A stretch of DNA of 64,000 bases from Flagellimonas olearia (GCF_009184425.1 NZ_WELG01000002.1:1178001-1242000), one strand, 5' to 3'. Numbered from the stretch's first letter, positions 17,698-26,825 are shown. Program-made: numbers and translations. The notes: generated from the letters alone by a model not told the origin.

Positions 17698-19275
17698 TTA
17701 GTATGTTTCAAATTCGTCGAGATGCGGTGCGTCCCAAGTCAGTTCTTTTTCTTTCATTACCGATTCCACCAAATCTATGATCTCTCGGTTTTGAATGATT
17801 TCAATTCCTTTTTCAATGTCATCTGCAAAAACTCGGTCGTTTTCGGCAAAAGCGACCTTGGTTCTTAGGAATGTATGGATTTCATCCAATAAAATGCCTG
17901 ATTTTAAGGGTTTTCTATATTCGAAGGCCTGGGCTGAGGTCAACAATTCAATAGCGAGGATTTTTTCCACATTCTCAATAATATTGAGCGCTTTTCTACC
18001 GCTGATGGACCCCATACTTACATGGTCTTCCTGTCCCAAAGAGGTGGGGATGCTATCGGCACTGGCGGGGAAACACAAACTTTTGTTCTCGCTGGCCAAA
18101 GCCGCAGTAGTGTACTGTAGAATCATATAGCCGGAGTTGATTCCCGTATCGTTCATCAACAATTTGGGAACTCCGGGACTGTTGCCTTCAAGGGCCAAAT
18201 AGATGCGTCGGTCTGAGATATTTCCAATTTCCGAAGCGGCCAAAGCGGCATAATCCAAAGCCATGGCCAAAGGCTGTCCGTGAAAGTTTCCACCGCTGAT
18301 GGTAAGTTCATCATTGATGATGACGGGATTGTCGGTGACCGAATTCAATTCGATTTCCAACAATTCCTTCAAATGCAACCAAGCATTTCGGGATGCGCCG
18401 TGTACCTGAGGTATACAGCGAAGGGAGTAGGGGTCCTGCACCCGTTCACAGTCAATATGGTCCTCCAGAATCTCGGAACCTTGAAGTAGCGTACGAATTC
18501 TACCGGCCACATGTTGGTTACCTTTGAAAGGTCGTAATGCATGTAGTTCTTCAAAAAAGGGTTTCATGGAACCTTGTAGGCCCTCTAGCATCATGGCGCC
18601 GATGATGTCCGCATGTCGTAAACAATGTTGCAATTTGTGTACGACCATTACCCCATGAGCGGCAATAAATTGGGTTCCGTTAATCAGGGCTAGCCCCTCT
18701 TTTGGACCCAAATCGAGGGGTTTCAATCCCGTTTGGTTAAAAAGTTCCTGGGTGGGGATAGTCTTTCCTCGGTATTCCACTTTGCCCAAACCAATCAAAG
18801 GCAGAAATAAATGGGACAGTGGGGCCAAATCGCCAGATGCCCCTACCGAACCTTGGGAGGGAACTACTGGAATGGCATCGTTTTCCAAATGCCAAAGCAT
18901 GCGTTGCAGGGTGGTTTCGGCAATGCCCGAAAAACCTTTGGCCAAAGCATGGATTTTAAGAATCAACATAATTTTAGCCAATTCGGTGGAAATGGGGTCT
19001 CCCACACCCACGCTATGACTTTGCAGTATATTGGATTGAAGGATTTTGGTATCGGCTTTGGATATCTTGGTGTTGCACAATGGGCCAAAGCCTGTGTTGA
19101 TGCCATATACGGTATCTCCCTTTTCCACGATACGCTGTACCCGCTCGTAGCTTGCGTTCACATTTTTTAGACATACTTCGGAGAAAACACCTGTAATAGT
19201 GCCATGGGCCAACCCCAAAGAAATACTAGCCGTTAAATGGTCCTCGCCAAATTGAAATGTTCGGTCTATTGCCAT
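17698..19275 (-). CDS. hutH: Histidine ammonia-lyase
   Basis: First enzyme of histidine degradation, removing ammonia from histidine to form urocanate. The MIO prosthetic group is built from Ala146-Ser147-Gly148 in GSVGASGDLAPLSH. Other family blocks are YGINTGFGPL, NGTQF and the QEDHVSMG region. The length of 525 residues is near the usual 500-520. First gene of the operon, with a promoter about 160 bp upstream and an extragenic repeat in the leader. Confidence 0.96.
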   Translation of the reverse strand: MAIDRTFQFGEDHLTASISLGLAHGTITGVFSEVCLKNVNASYERVQRIVEKGDTVYGINTGFGPLCNTKISKADTKILQSNILQSHSVGVGDPISTELAKIMLILKIHALAKGFSGIAETTLQRMLWHLENDAIPVVPSQGSVGASGDLAPLSHLFLPLIGLGKVEYRGKTIPTQELFNQTGLKPLDLGPKEGLALINGTQFIAAHGVMVVHKLQHCLRHADIIGAMMLEGLQGSMKPFFEELHALRPFKGNQHVAGRIRTLLQGSEILEDHIDCERVQDPYSLRCIPQVHGASRNAWLHLKELLEIELNSVTDNPVIINDELTISGGNFHGQPLAMALDYAALAASEIGNISDRRIYLALEGNSPGVPKLLMNDTGINSGYMILQYTTAALASENKSLCFPASADSIPTSLGQEDHVSMGSISGRKALNIIENVEKILAIELLTSAQAFEYRKPLKSGILLDEIHTFLRTKVAFAENDRVFADDIEKGIEIIQNREIIDLVESVMKEKELTWDAPHLDEFETY

Positions 19276-19325
19276 GTTTTTAAATTAGTTTACTAACAGA
19301 TTGTCTGCAATTGCTTATGGTGAAG

Positions 19326-19402
19326 TGTCACTTCGAGCGCAGTCGAGAAGTTATAGGACCCAATGTCTTAAAAGTGAGGTCTCGACTGCGCTCGACCTGA
19401 CA
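19326..19402. repeat. Extragenic inverted repeat in the hut leader
   Basis: A 23-nt arm starting TGTCACTTCGAGCGCAGTCG (19326-19348) pairs with its inverted copy at 19380-19402 with 2 mismatches. It has the form of a REP/MITE-like palindromic unit. It lies between the predicted hutH start of transcription and the hutH start codon, so it would be transcribed as a long hairpin. Confidence 0.75.
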
Positions 19403-19434
19403 ACTTTTTGTTTACATGATACATCACTGTTATT

Positions 19435-19466
19435 CAAAAGTATCAATTAGGTTTAATAATTACCAA
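19435..19466 (-). promoter_or_regulatory. hutH promoter
   Basis: On the minus strand a TTG at 19466-19464 (-33) and TACTTTTG at 19442-19435 (-7) are 21 bp apart. The inverted-repeat operator begins right at the upstream edge of the -33 element, the typical place for LysR activation. Confidence 0.6.
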
Positions 19467-19495
19467 TACTTATTTTTGTAATAATCAATAAGTAT
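19466..19495. promoter_or_regulatory. Probable LysR operator between hutH and lysR
   Basis: ATACTTATT (19466-19474) and AATAAGTAT (19487-19495) form a perfect 9-bp inverted repeat with a 12-bp spacer. The right arm includes the first two bases of the lysR start codon, and the left arm overlaps the lysR -7 box TATTTTTG (19471-19478). One site could thus activate hutH and repress lysR. Confidence 0.6.
19471..19478 (+). promoter_or_regulatory. lysR -7 promoter box
   Basis: TATTTTTG matches TAnnTTTG exactly and lies 15 bp before the lysR ATG, inside the inverted-repeat operator. Confidence 0.5.
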
Positions 19496-20381
19496 GAATT
19501 ATCAAATAGAACTTCGACATTTCATTTATTTTTTGGCTGTGGCCGAAGAACTGCACTACAGAAAGGCGGCGGAACGGTTGTTTATTTCCCAACCTGGTTT
19601 GAGTACACAAATCAAGCAAATGGAGGGGATATTGGGCACCCAACTTTTTGTGAGGGACAAGAAAAAGGTGAGTTTGACCCAGGCAGGGGAGTTTTTAAAA
19701 AAAGAGGTTGAATTTATCCTCAATCACCTGGACCAGACCAAAAAACAGGTAAAACTCATTGGGGATGGACAATTGGGAGAGGTGCGTATTGGTTTTTTGG
19801 GTTCCGCCATGCAAAATGTGGTGCCGAACTTATTATTGGGGCTGAAAGAAAAGTATCCTACCGTACATACCACCTTGGAAGAACTTTCCAACCGGGCGCA
19901 GATCAATGCGATATTGGCCGATCGATTGGATTTGGGCTTTGTACGATTGTCACGCGTACCCAAGGGACTGGATGTAAAACCTGTTTTTGAGGATACTTTT
20001 TCCTTGGTATTGCCCGAGGACCATCCTTTGGATGCAAAGCATTTCAAGAACATCAATCAAGTGGCGGATGAGGATTTTATCCTTTTTTCCCAAGATTATA
20101 GTCCTATGTATTACGATACGGTACTGAGTATTTGCGAGGATAGTGGATTTGTGCCCCATGTTTCCCATAAATCGGTTCATGCGCAGACCATTTTTAAATT
20201 GGTGGAGAATAAATTGGGGATTGCCATCGTGCCCACAACGCTTCAGCATGGTTTTCAAATGAAGGTGAAATTCATAGAAATGAAGAACATAAAGCAACGA
20301 GCCGTATTGAGCATGGTCTGGAAGACCGATAATAGAAATCCTGCACTTCAAAAATGCATGGATTTACTTATGAAATTATGA
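19494..20381 (+). CDS. LysR-family transcriptional regulator, likely of the hut operon
   Basis: A 295-residue LysR regulator. The winged helix-turn-helix occupies residues about 5-65 (FLAVAEELHYRKAAERLFISQPGLSTQIKQ pattern), followed by the linker helix and a LysR_substrate domain. It is divergent from hutH across 218 bp that hold a shared operator, so control of histidine catabolism is likely. The ligand would be histidine or urocanate by analogy, but nothing in the sequence fixes this. Confidence 0.88.
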   Translation: MNYQIELRHFIYFLAVAEELHYRKAAERLFISQPGLSTQIKQMEGILGTQLFVRDKKKVSLTQAGEFLKKEVEFILNHLDQTKKQVKLIGDGQLGEVRIGFLGSAMQNVVPNLLLGLKEKYPTVHTTLEELSNRAQINAILADRLDLGFVRLSRVPKGLDVKPVFEDTFSLVLPEDHPLDAKHFKNINQVADEDFILFSQDYSPMYYDTVLSICEDSGFVPHVSHKSVHAQTIFKLVENKLGIAIVPTTLQHGFQMKVKFIEMKNIKQRAVLSMVWKTDNRNPALQKCMDLLMKL

Positions 20382-20429
20382 TTCCAACATTTTGGGGAGT
20401 AACTTTGGATTTCATCTAAAAGAATAGCT

Positions 20430-20984
20430 ATGATTTTTGATTTGATTAAAGAAAGAAGAAGCATTTTTCCTGCCCAGTATATAGATAAGCCCATCGCCAA
20501 GGAAACCCTAGAAAAGATTTTGGAAGCGGCCAACTGGGCCCCAACCCACAAGAAAACAGAACCATGGCGTTTTAAAGTGCTGACAGGGGATAAGAAACAG
20601 GAATTGGGGATTTTCCTTTCCAACAAGTATGAGGAAGTGGACCCCAAACCAAAACAGGTCACAATCAAAAAATTACAATTCAACCCGTCCAATTCGGCTG
20701 CGGTGATTGCCATTTGCATGCAGCGAGACCCTATGGAAAGTCTTCCCGAGTGGGAGGAAATCGCCTCTGTGGCCATGGCTGTCCAAAATATGTGGTTGTG
20801 TTGCACCGAATTGGGCATAGGCTGTTATTGGTCTTCTCCGGGACTCATTAAATACATGGATGAATTCTTCAAATTGAATGAGGGGGAAACCTGTTTAGGA
20901 TTTTTCTATATGGGGTATTACGAGGGTGATGTGGAGTTGTCCGCTAGAACTCCAATTACAGAAAAAGTGGAGTGGTTGGATTAA
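20430..20984 (+). CDS. Nitroreductase family flavoprotein
   Basis: A 184-residue FMN-dependent oxidoreductase of the nitroreductase fold. The N-terminal IKERRSIFPAQY is the FMN phosphate-binding R-R-S pattern, ANWAPTHKKTEPWRF is the second binding loop, and the C-terminal half has GIGCYWSSPG. The substrate is unknown. Its stop overlaps the convergent DUF456 gene by 3 bp, so the two have no room for a separate terminator. Confidence 0.88.
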   Translation: MIFDLIKERRSIFPAQYIDKPIAKETLEKILEAANWAPTHKKTEPWRFKVLTGDKKQELGIFLSNKYEEVDPKPKQVTIKKLQFNPSNSAAVIAICMQRDPMESLPEWEEIASVAMAVQNMWLCCTELGIGCYWSSPGLIKYMDEFFKLNEGETCLGFFYMGYYEGDVELSARTPITEKVEWLD

Positions 20985-21493
20985 CTGAAAGTGAAAATGT
21001 CCCCCGCATATTTTACGGCAATGTAGACGTAAAAAATGGCGTAGAAAACAGTCAACACCAATTTCATAAAGGTGCCCGTTAAAAAGCCCAAAAACGAACC
21101 AAATGCCGCCTTAAGGGCGGTTTTTTGGTTGGCCTTGTTCAACAATTCACCCACCAAAGCACCGATAAAGGGCCATATAATAATTCCGAATGGGCCAAAA
21201 ACAGGAAAAAAGATGGCCACCAACAACCCAACTATGGTTCCCCACATGCCCGCTTTACTGCCACCAAATTTTTTGGTGCCCATGGCGGGAATCACGTAGT
21301 CCAGAACTGTGATAGTGATAGCTATGACAAAAGTAACTCCAAGGACCCACCAGTTATCGGGGACAGCCTTGGTCAGATATAATAACAATAGTCCAACCCA
21401 ACTTATGGGCGGTCCGGGGAGTACAGGCAAAAAACTGCCCAATATCCCAACCAGCATCAGAACAAATCCCAAAATCAATAAGACAATATCCAT
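20981..21493 (-). CDS. DUF456 family membrane protein
   Basis: A 170-residue integral membrane protein with DUF456 features: about five hydrophobic segments rich in Gly/Pro, LGSFLPVLPGPPISWVGLLLL near the N-terminus and the repeated GPFGIIIWPFIGALVGEL block. The ATG at 21493 is used; a TTG eight codons upstream would add a hydrophilic His-rich lead that does not fit the family. Function unknown. Confidence 0.85.
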   Translation of the reverse strand: MDIVLLILGFVLMLVGILGSFLPVLPGPPISWVGLLLLYLTKAVPDNWWVLGVTFVIAITITVLDYVIPAMGTKKFGGSKAGMWGTIVGLLVAIFFPVFGPFGIIIWPFIGALVGELLNKANQKTALKAAFGSFLGFLTGTFMKLVLTVFYAIFYVYIAVKYAGDIFTFS

Positions 21494-21579
21494 GGTATGG
21501 TGTTTATGGTTAGACAAATGTAGGGCACAATTGTTACAAAGAAAGTGGAATAAAACCGACTTGGTAAAGATTTCGTAAG

Positions 21580-21587
21580 TAGATTTG
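21580..21587 (+). promoter_or_regulatory. -7 box upstream of the His-rich protein gene
   Basis: TAGATTTG is an exact TAnnTTTG match 15 bp before the start at 21602, with a TTG at 21561-21563 that could serve as -33 element (16-bp spacer, slightly short). Confidence 0.5.
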
Positions 21588-21601
21588 AAACCCAGAAAGC
21601 A

Positions 21602-22066
21602 ATGCTTTTGAAACCGATACCGACATATTCCAAATCCAGACTCACACGAGCAAGTTGCCTTGCACTATGCCTTTTTTATTTGGTGGGACTTTTCAATGGA
21701 CTTGTGATCGAAGTATTGCACGAAGCATCCCATGCTCTGGATACCGGCACCCATCAACATGGGGGAGAAGGACATCATAGTTTTTTTACAGATCATCAAA
21801 CAATTGATTATTCGTCCTTGGAGGCCATGGCGGGCCACTCTCACGAAGCTTTGGAGGCCTTAAAGGATTTATTGGAAGCCAATCAGCCTGATGAACAAAA
21901 GTCGAAAGATGAGGTCACCTTTACTTTGGATAAACATTTTGTTGAAGAAACCCGTATTACATCGGAAATAAATACACTGCAAGTCAATGATAGAAATTGG
22001 GCGTATCAGGGCATAACTTCTTTTTGGCACCAAAGTGTGACAACTCCCCCTCCCAAGAACTGCTGA
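21602..22066 (+). CDS. His-rich small protein preceding a TonB-dependent receptor
   Basis: A 154-residue protein I do not recognise. Residues about 17-38 are hydrophobic (signal anchor), followed by a His-rich stretch (HEASHALDTGTHQHGGEGHHS, roughly residues 40-60) and a further HSHEAL. The C-terminus ends in TTPPPKNC. The histidines suggest binding of a transition metal such as Zn, Cu or Ni. It is 109 bp upstream of the receptor at 22176 on the same strand, so a metal-uptake or metal-sensing pair is a reasonable inference. Confidence 0.65.
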   Translation: MLLKPIPTYSKSRLTRASCLALCLFYLVGLFNGLVIEVLHEASHALDTGTHQHGGEGHHSFFTDHQTIDYSSLEAMAGHSHEALEALKDLLEANQPDEQKSKDEVTFTLDKHFVEETRITSEINTLQVNDRNWAYQGITSFWHQSVTTPPPKNC

Positions 22067-22175
22067 AAAAAGGCTAGGCCAATTTTTAAGAATAGGTTCC
22101 AATCCTCTTTGGAACGGGTCTAGTGTTTCCATAGTTCAGATCTATTTATATAAATCAAATTAAAAAGACAACGAC

Positions 22176-24401
22176 ATGAAATATTTTATGGCGGTATGTT
22201 CCCTATTGGTCATGGGGGCAATTGCCGCGCAAGATTATAAGGGTCAATTGGTAACTGCCGATGGCTCCCCGTTGGAAGATGCGGGCATATTCAATAAGAC
22301 CAATGGCCAACACAGCCATACTGACGGAACCGGGCATTTTGTTTTGGACCGCACCTCGGTGAACGATACCATTTATTTTTCGAGATTGGGCTATGCCACC
22401 CAAACTAAGGTGGTGCGTCCTGAAGATCTACAACAACCCGTTCGGATTGTACTCAATGAAAGTTCCATTTCCCTTGATCAAGTGGTGTTGGTTTCGGAGG
22501 TTAATGCCTTGAGTCGCCTAGTGGATGTGGATGTAAAGACCAATCCCGTGAAATCATCCCAGGAAATCCTTCGAAAGGTCCCTGGGTTGATTATAGGGCA
22601 GCATGCTGGAGGCGGTAAGGCCGAGCAAATATTTTTGCGCGGTTTTGATGTGGACCACGGTACCGATGTGGCCATCAATGTGGACGGGATGCCGGTGAAC
22701 ATGGTCTCGCATGCCCATGGTCAGGGGTATGCCGACCTTCACTTTGTGATTCCGGAAACCATTGAAAACGTCAACTTTGGCAAGGGGCCATATTATATGG
22801 AACAAGGTGATTTCAACACGGCCGGTTATGTGGATTTACGGTTGAGAAAAAGTCTATCAAATAGTATGGTGTCCACCGAAGTGGGACAGTTTGATACACG
22901 ACGGTTTCTGGGGATGTTCAATGTGTTGGAGCAAGGGAATAGCAATGCTTATTTGGCTTCCGAACTGTATCTGACCAATGGCCCGGTGGAATCGCCCCAG
23001 AATTTTAATCGCCTTAATATTTTGGGAAGATATCGCTATGCCTTGCCCGGCGATCAGGAGTTGTTGTTGACCGCTTCGCATTTTCAAAGCAAGTGGGATG
23101 CCTCGGGACAGATTCCGCAGCGAGCCGTTGATCAAGGATTGATAAGTCGTTTTGGCTCCATTGACGATACCGAAGGCGGGCAGACCAGCCGGACCAATTT
23201 TGTGGTAAACCACAATAAGAATTTGAGCGATGGAAAATCGCTCAACACCATGGCTTTCTTGTCGCAATATGATTTTGAACTGTATTCCAACTTTACTTTT
23301 TTTCTGGACGATACAGTAAACGGAGATCAAATCAAACAATATGAAGATCGTATGATGTTGGGGGCCAGGACCGTATTCAAAAACAATACGGCGCAATTGG
23401 GATCCACAAATTTTAAATACCAGGCGGGGATAGGGTTTCGATACGACAATGTGGATGACAATGAACTCTCCCATACCTTGAACCGACAAGAACTTTTGGA
23501 ACGATTGGCCTATGGTGATGTGGATGAGGTAAATAGCTATGCTTTTGCGGGGGCCTCGGTGAAGTCCGGGAAGTTTACGTTTGAGCCGGCCTTACGGTTG
23601 GATTATTTCAAGTTCGATTATGTGAACAAGCTCAGTGAGCTGTATGACAACCGAAGTGAGGAAAAAGTGGCCTTCAGTCCCAAGTTCAATACTATTTTTA
23701 GTCCAACGGCAAACACCCAGTTCTTCCTAAAAACCGGGATGGGGTTCCATTCCAACGATGCCAGGGTCGTAGTCGCCAATCAAGGCGAGGATATTCTTCC
23801 TACGGCCTACGGTGTGGATTTGGGAACCATCCTAAAGCCTGTGGACAGGCTAGTGTTGAACGCTACCGTTTGGAGCTTGTTCTTAGATCAAGAGTTTGTG
23901 TATGTGGGGGATGCCGGTGTGGTGGAACCCAGTGGCAAGACCCGTCGATTTGGATTGGAAGTGGGAGCCAGGTATCAACCTTTTGAAGGGCTTTACCTCT
24001 ATACCGATGCCAACTATACCCATGCCAGAAGTACGGAAGAGGCCAATGGGGAAGATTACATTCCCTTGGCTCCGGATTTTACCGTGGTAGGTGGATTTAC
24101 GGCAGGGACCGAACAAGGGTTTTCAGGGGGACTGAATTATAGATATTTGGACGACAGACCGGCCAACGAGGACAATTCCATTGTGGCGGAAGGCTATTTT
24201 GTGACCGATGCCACCTTGAATTATGGTTTGAACAACTGGACGTTCAGTGTAATTGTGGAAAACCTGTTCGATACAGAATGGAACGAGACCCAATTTGCTA
24301 CAGAGAGTAGATTGTTCAGTGAACCTAGCCCCGTGGAAGAGATACATTTTACCCCGGGAATGCCTTTTTATCTTCGAGGAAAGGTGAGCCTTACCTTCTA
24401 A
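22176..24401 (+). CDS. TonB-dependent outer-membrane receptor
   Basis: A 741-residue outer-membrane transporter. It has a signal peptide (first ~18 residues), a carboxypeptidase-regulatory-like domain (residues about 20-95; QDYKGQLVTADGSPLEDAGIF), a plug domain with EILRKVPGLIIGQ and IFLRGFDVDHGTD, and a C-terminal barrel ending in aromatic LRGKVSLTF. His residues in VNMVSHAHGQGYADLHF recall metal-related receptors. No SusD partner is adjacent, so it is not a typical polysaccharide system. It follows the His-rich protein gene and is closed by a strong terminator. Confidence 0.9.
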   Translation: MKYFMAVCSLLVMGAIAAQDYKGQLVTADGSPLEDAGIFNKTNGQHSHTDGTGHFVLDRTSVNDTIYFSRLGYATQTKVVRPEDLQQPVRIVLNESSISLDQVVLVSEVNALSRLVDVDVKTNPVKSSQEILRKVPGLIIGQHAGGGKAEQIFLRGFDVDHGTDVAINVDGMPVNMVSHAHGQGYADLHFVIPETIENVNFGKGPYYMEQGDFNTAGYVDLRLRKSLSNSMVSTEVGQFDTRRFLGMFNVLEQGNSNAYLASELYLTNGPVESPQNFNRLNILGRYRYALPGDQELLLTASHFQSKWDASGQIPQRAVDQGLISRFGSIDDTEGGQTSRTNFVVNHNKNLSDGKSLNTMAFLSQYDFELYSNFTFFLDDTVNGDQIKQYEDRMMLGARTVFKNNTAQLGSTNFKYQAGIGFRYDNVDDNELSHTLNRQELLERLAYGDVDEVNSYAFAGASVKSGKFTFEPALRLDYFKFDYVNKLSELYDNRSEEKVAFSPKFNTIFSPTANTQFFLKTGMGFHSNDARVVVANQGEDILPTAYGVDLGTILKPVDRLVLNATVWSLFLDQEFVYVGDAGVVEPSGKTRRFGLEVGARYQPFEGLYLYTDANYTHARSTEEANGEDYIPLAPDFTVVGGFTAGTEQGFSGGLNYRYLDDRPANEDNSIVAEGYFVTDATLNYGLNNWTFSVIVENLFDTEWNETQFATESRLFSEPSPVEEIHFTPGMPFYLRGKVSLTF

Positions 24402-24406
24402 AGAAA

Positions 24407-24443
24407 AATCCGCTGGGGAGGTATACTTCAGCGGATTCTTTTT
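24407..24443 (+). terminator. Terminator after TonB-dependent receptor
   Basis: AATCCGCTG (24407-24415) and CAGCGGATT (24429-24437) form a perfect 9-bp stem, followed by CTTTTT. Confidence 0.85.
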
Positions 24444-24462
24444 GAACTTTTTAACTATAAAA

Positions 24463-24519
24463 TTAGTTTAAACTAAAAGTTTAGTTATATTTGTTTTATG
24501 TTGAACTAAAAAATTAGTT
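24463..24519. promoter_or_regulatory. blaI promoter with flanking BlaI-type operators
   Basis: TTAGTTTAAACTAA (24463-24476) is a perfect 14-bp palindrome; AACTAA-N4-TTAGTT (24504-24519) is a second inverted repeat with the same half-site. Between them lies TATATTTG (24486-24493), an exact -7 box. This arrangement fits autorepression by the BlaI-like dimer encoded immediately downstream. Confidence 0.7.
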
Positions 24520-24524
24520 GAAAA

Positions 24525-24887
24525 ATGAAACAACTCACCAAAGCAGAAGAAGAAGTGATGCAACTCCTCTGGCAATTAAAAAAGGCCAATGTAGCAGCCA
24601 TTCTGGAGGAACTGCCCGAACCGAAACCCGCCTATAACACCATTTCTACCATTGTTCGGATCTTGGAGGACAAAGGTTTTGTGTCGCATGAAAAAGTGGG
24701 CAAGGGGCATGTGTATTTTCCCTTGGTCCAGAAATCGGAATATAGCAACCAAAGACTGAACACTTTGGTTGATGGGTATTTTCAGGGTTCCTTCTCCAGC
24801 ATGGTCTCTTTTTTTATGAAGAAGAACGACATCAGCTTGAAAGAGCTAGAAGAGATCATGAAAAACATTAAAGACAAGGAGCAATGA
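24525..24887 (+). CDS. BlaI/MecI/CopY-family transcriptional repressor
   Basis: A 120-residue winged-helix repressor: MKQLTKAEEEVMQLLWQLKKANVAAILEEL opening, then YNTISTIVRILEDKGFVSHEK, the recognition and wing region of the BlaI family. It is paired with the M56 peptidase gene by a 4-bp overlap. By the BlaI/BlaR1 model the peptidase triggers removal of the repressor from the operators upstream. The signal is not known here and need not be a beta-lactam. Confidence 0.9.
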   Translation: MKQLTKAEEEVMQLLWQLKKANVAAILEELPEPKPAYNTISTIVRILEDKGFVSHEKVGKGHVYFPLVQKSEYSNQRLNTLVDGYFQGSFSSMVSFFMKKNDISLKELEEIMKNIKDKEQ

Positions 24888-26770
24888 TTACCTATATCTT
24901 GGAGTGTCTGGTATTTCAATTGGTCTTTCTATTGGCCTATGACCTTTTTTTGAAGAAAGAGACCTTTTTTCAGTGGAACAGGGTTTATCTCTTGGTCACT
25001 TTCGTTCTGTCTTTGGTGTTGCCTTGGGTCAAGATAGAGGCATTCAAGACGGTTATGCCCCAACAGTTTGCCGAAATCCCGGTATTAATGTACCAATTGG
25101 ATGGAGTGGTATTGGGAGCGGAAAACGCAAGCCGGTTTTGGGAAGTGTTGCCATGGTACTATTGGGTAATGGGATTGGGAAGTATTATCGCCGCCTGTTG
25201 GTTGGGGTATAAGTTGTTTCAGATCATAAAACTGAAGAAGAACGGGGTTGTGGAGCATCACCCGGATTTTACCAAGATCACGGTAAAAGAAAGCGTATTG
25301 GCCTTTTCATTCTTCAGGAATATTTTCTTGGGTGGAAATATTGAAAAAGAGAAAGAAGTCCGCATTATTGCCCATGAACTGGTGCACATCAAGCAATGGC
25401 ATTCCCTAGATCTTCTCTTTTTTGAGCTGGCCCGAATCGCTTTTTGGTTCAACCCTTTGGTCTATGTGTACCAAAACCGAATGGCGGAACTGCATGAATT
25501 CATTGCCGATGCCAAAGCGGTGAAAGAGCATAAAAAAGCACATTTTCAAATGCTGTTATCCGAAGCGTTCCAAACACAGAACATCAGTTTTGTCAATCAA
25601 TTTTTTAATCAATCATTAATCAAAAAACGAATAGTCATGTTACAAAAAAAGAAATCAAAAGCCATTTGGCAGCTAAAGTATGTGGGATTGCTCCCCCTTG
25701 TTTTGGGGATGTTGGTGTACACTTCATGTGAGAATGAGACAAACCCAGATGAGGATAATTTCATCCAAGCCACTGCAAAGGCAACTGAGCTTTCGTACTC
25801 CCAACTTTATGATAAATTAAAGGAATTATCGGAGAGTGGTAAAGAATGGGAGTTCATCCTAACCAATGAGGATGGGTCCTATGCGCGCTATAAAAAATCC
25901 AACGATGGTTCGTACATCGAATTTGATGGTGCTGAAGATGTCATATATGGAACAATGGCTGTTGTTTTTGACGAGAATAGGGATAGGCCTAATTCAATTT
26001 ACGGGTTAGACGATAAAGGGATGAGTATACCTATTGCATTTGTGGATGAAGCTCCAATTTTCCCAGGTTGTGAAGATGCAGTGGATAGAAGGGCATGCTT
26101 TGTGAAAAACTTGCAAGAGCATATCCGCAAGCACTTCAATTACCCTAAGGAAGCTCAGGAAAAAGGTATCCAAGGCAGGGTAAATGTAATATTCATTATA
26201 GACACTGAAGGTAGGATTGTGGATATCAGAAAAAGGGGGCCTAATGAGTTATTGGAGAACGAAGCTGTACGGATTATAGAAAAACTACCCCAAATGCAAC
26301 CAGGTAAGCAAAATGGCGAAGCGGTAAATGTTCCGTTTTCAATCCCTATAGCATTTCAACTTGAAAATGGACCAGAGGGAGGAATAGATGGTGATATTAA
26401 AAAAATTGCCCAAAGAATTGTTGATAGGCCCAGGTTTTCCGACATTGACGAAGCTCCTATTTTTCCAGGATGTGAGGATGCGACCGACAAAAGAGCATGT
26501 TTTTTAGAGCATGTTCAAACCCATATACGGAAACACTTCAATTACCCTAAGGAGGCCCAAGAAATGGGAATTGAGGGGAAAGTCTATGTGATTTTCAAAA
26601 TAGATGCCAATGGGGCCATTGCGGATATCAGAACTAGGGGCCCCCATGAATTGTTGGAGGCGGAAGCGGAGCGGATCATAAAACGATTGCCGGTCATGCA
26701 GCCCGGAAAACGAAAAGGAGAGGCAGTGGATGTTCCTTTCTCCATACCCATAACCTTTAAACTTCAGTAG
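24884..26770 (+). CDS. BlaR1-type M56 membrane peptidase with two tandem TonB C-terminal domains
   Basis: A 628-residue sensor-like protein. The N-terminal half has about four membrane helices and the zinc-peptidase motif HELVH at residues 164-168, then a further helix near residue 265. The outside part carries two copies (residues about 390-500 and 525-628) of a TonB_C-like domain: each begins APIFPGCED, has RACF..HIRKHFNYPKEAQE and ends in LPxMQPGKxxGEAVxVPFSIPI. Bacteroidota M56 proteins with one such domain are common; two in tandem is less so. It probably transmits a periplasmic or outer-membrane signal to the BlaI repressor. Confidence 0.88.
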   Translation: MITYILECLVFQLVFLLAYDLFLKKETFFQWNRVYLLVTFVLSLVLPWVKIEAFKTVMPQQFAEIPVLMYQLDGVVLGAENASRFWEVLPWYYWVMGLGSIIAACWLGYKLFQIIKLKKNGVVEHHPDFTKITVKESVLAFSFFRNIFLGGNIEKEKEVRIIAHELVHIKQWHSLDLLFFELARIAFWFNPLVYVYQNRMAELHEFIADAKAVKEHKKAHFQMLLSEAFQTQNISFVNQFFNQSLIKKRIVMLQKKKSKAIWQLKYVGLLPLVLGMLVYTSCENETNPDEDNFIQATAKATELSYSQLYDKLKELSESGKEWEFILTNEDGSYARYKKSNDGSYIEFDGAEDVIYGTMAVVFDENRDRPNSIYGLDDKGMSIPIAFVDEAPIFPGCEDAVDRRACFVKNLQEHIRKHFNYPKEAQEKGIQGRVNVIFIIDTEGRIVDIRKRGPNELLENEAVRIIEKLPQMQPGKQNGEAVNVPFSIPIAFQLENGPEGGIDGDIKKIAQRIVDRPRFSDIDEAPIFPGCEDATDKRACFLEHVQTHIRKHFNYPKEAQEMGIEGKVYVIFKIDANGAIADIRTRGPHELLEAEAERIIKRLPVMQPGKRKGEAVDVPFSIPITFKLQ

Positions 26771-26790
26771 TCGTAATAGTTGGAAGTAGG

Positions 26791-26825
26791 GAGGCCTGAA
26801 ACATTTTCAGGCCTCTTTGCTTTTA
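26791..26825 (+). terminator. Terminator after blaR1-like gene
   Basis: GAGGCCTGAAA (26791-26801) pairs perfectly with TTTCAGGCCTC (26805-26815) over a 3-nt loop, followed by a T-rich run. Confidence 0.85.
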
